Positions 63,759 to 64,000 of a stretch of 64,000 nt of DNA are shown here, one piece after another. Each line of letters opens with the position of its first letter. Position 1 is the first letter of the stretch. The stretch is from Acidobacteriota bacterium. Its GTDB lineage: Bacteria > Acidobacteriota > UBA6911 > RPQK01 > JAJDTT01. The notes below the pieces were generated by a model. It saw only the letters and a program-made list of their open reading frames with translations, did not search any database and was not told the origin of the DNA. The stretch covers positions 124,001 through 188,000 of the forward strand of contig JAPPLF010000061.1 of NCBI GenBank assembly GCA_028874215.1, written 5' to 3'. A program made the position numbers and the translations under genes.

Positions 63759-64000
63759 ATGGGCTTTTTCATGACCAACATCCTGACCATCGTCTGCTTC
63801 TTCCCACTCGTGGGCGTGCTGATCATTATGCTCTGGCCCAAGGGGAAGGAGCATGAGACCGAGGTCAAGTGGATCGCCAACATCGTCGCCTTTGCAGGGT
63901 TCCTGGTCTCCATCCCCCTGATCACCCATTTCAACCGGCCGGAGTACATCGACGCGAGCGGGATGCGATTCGTCTTCAAGGCCCCGTGGATCGAGTCGCT
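63759..64000 (+). CDS. nuoM: NADH-quinone oxidoreductase subunit M (C-terminus cut by window edge)
   Basis: First 80 residues of the ND4-type proton-pumping subunit, read by hand from the ATG at 63759, four bases after the nuoL stop. The opening MGFFMTNILTIVCFFPLVGV contains the first transmembrane helix; a second, VKWIANIVAFAGFLVSIPLI, follows; then FNRPEYIDASGMRFVFKAPW matches the family's periplasmic loop. The rest of the gene, and presumably nuoN, lie outside the window. Confidence 0.9.
   Translation, partial: MGFFMTNILTIVCFFPLVGVLIIMLWPKGKEHETEVKWIANIVAFAGFLVSIPLITHFNRPEYIDASGMRFVFKAPWIES

Overview
The window is a stretch of ordinary bacterial chromosome with high GC (judged by eye, not computed), dense genes and several long operons. 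The gene mix points to a Gram-negative member of the Acidobacteriota or a neighbouring lineage: a planctomycete/acidobacterial style cytochrome-DUF1549-DUF1553 protein paired with a DUF1501 protein, a two-part methylmalonyl-CoA mutase, a uppS-cdsA-dxr-rseP cluster, an LPS-type glycosyltransferase and a Complex I cluster. This placement is inference; there is no rRNA or tRNA in the window and no phylogeny was run.

Layout. 1-18 kb: mutY (cut by the left edge), an acyl-CoA dehydrogenase, a serine acetyltransferase, the secreted PSD1/DUF1501 pair, an M28 peptidase, an SLC13/RCK transporter, an acyl-CoA synthetase overlapping an orphan polysaccharide-export-type ABC ATPase, and two secreted beta-propeller/Ig-like proteins. 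18-23 kb is more accessory: a PEP mutase/isocitrate lyase family enzyme, Gfo/Idh oxidoreductase coupled to pyrF, a Fic protein behind a fully consensus promoter, and a NYN nuclease. 23-33 kb: ruvA-ruvB; moxR-DUF58-transglutaminase; yacG-pgpA-pncC-thpR; a methyltransferase; a Trm112-like protein and glycosyltransferase. 33-38 kb: methylmalonyl-CoA mutase subunits, a 500-bp non-coding stretch, a small unknown protein, dtd, and an anti-sigma/anti-anti-sigma pair. 38-53 kb: truA-uppS-cdsA-dxr-rseP, yebC-ruvC, grpE, clpB, a LysM lytic transglycosylase, and uvrB-aroA-aroK. 53-56 kb: a Phd/VapC toxin-antitoxin pair coupled to a UDP-glucuronate decarboxylase, and a HigA antitoxin whose HigB partner is only a fragment. 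56-64 kb: nuoABCD-HIJKLM (nuoM cut by the right edge), without nuoE, F or G between D and H.

The two most interesting observations are (i) a family of roughly 60-165 bp imperfect palindromes with near-identical ends, present in five intergenic places (19.0, 24.9, 35.7, 40.5 and 56.3 kb), which look like a small non-autonomous mobile or REP/MITE-like element; and (ii) a NuoC protein carrying an N-terminal extension of about 209 residues rich in Lys/Arg, Pro, Ala and Glu that is absent from ordinary NuoC. I did not find a clear new multi-gene defence or metabolic system.
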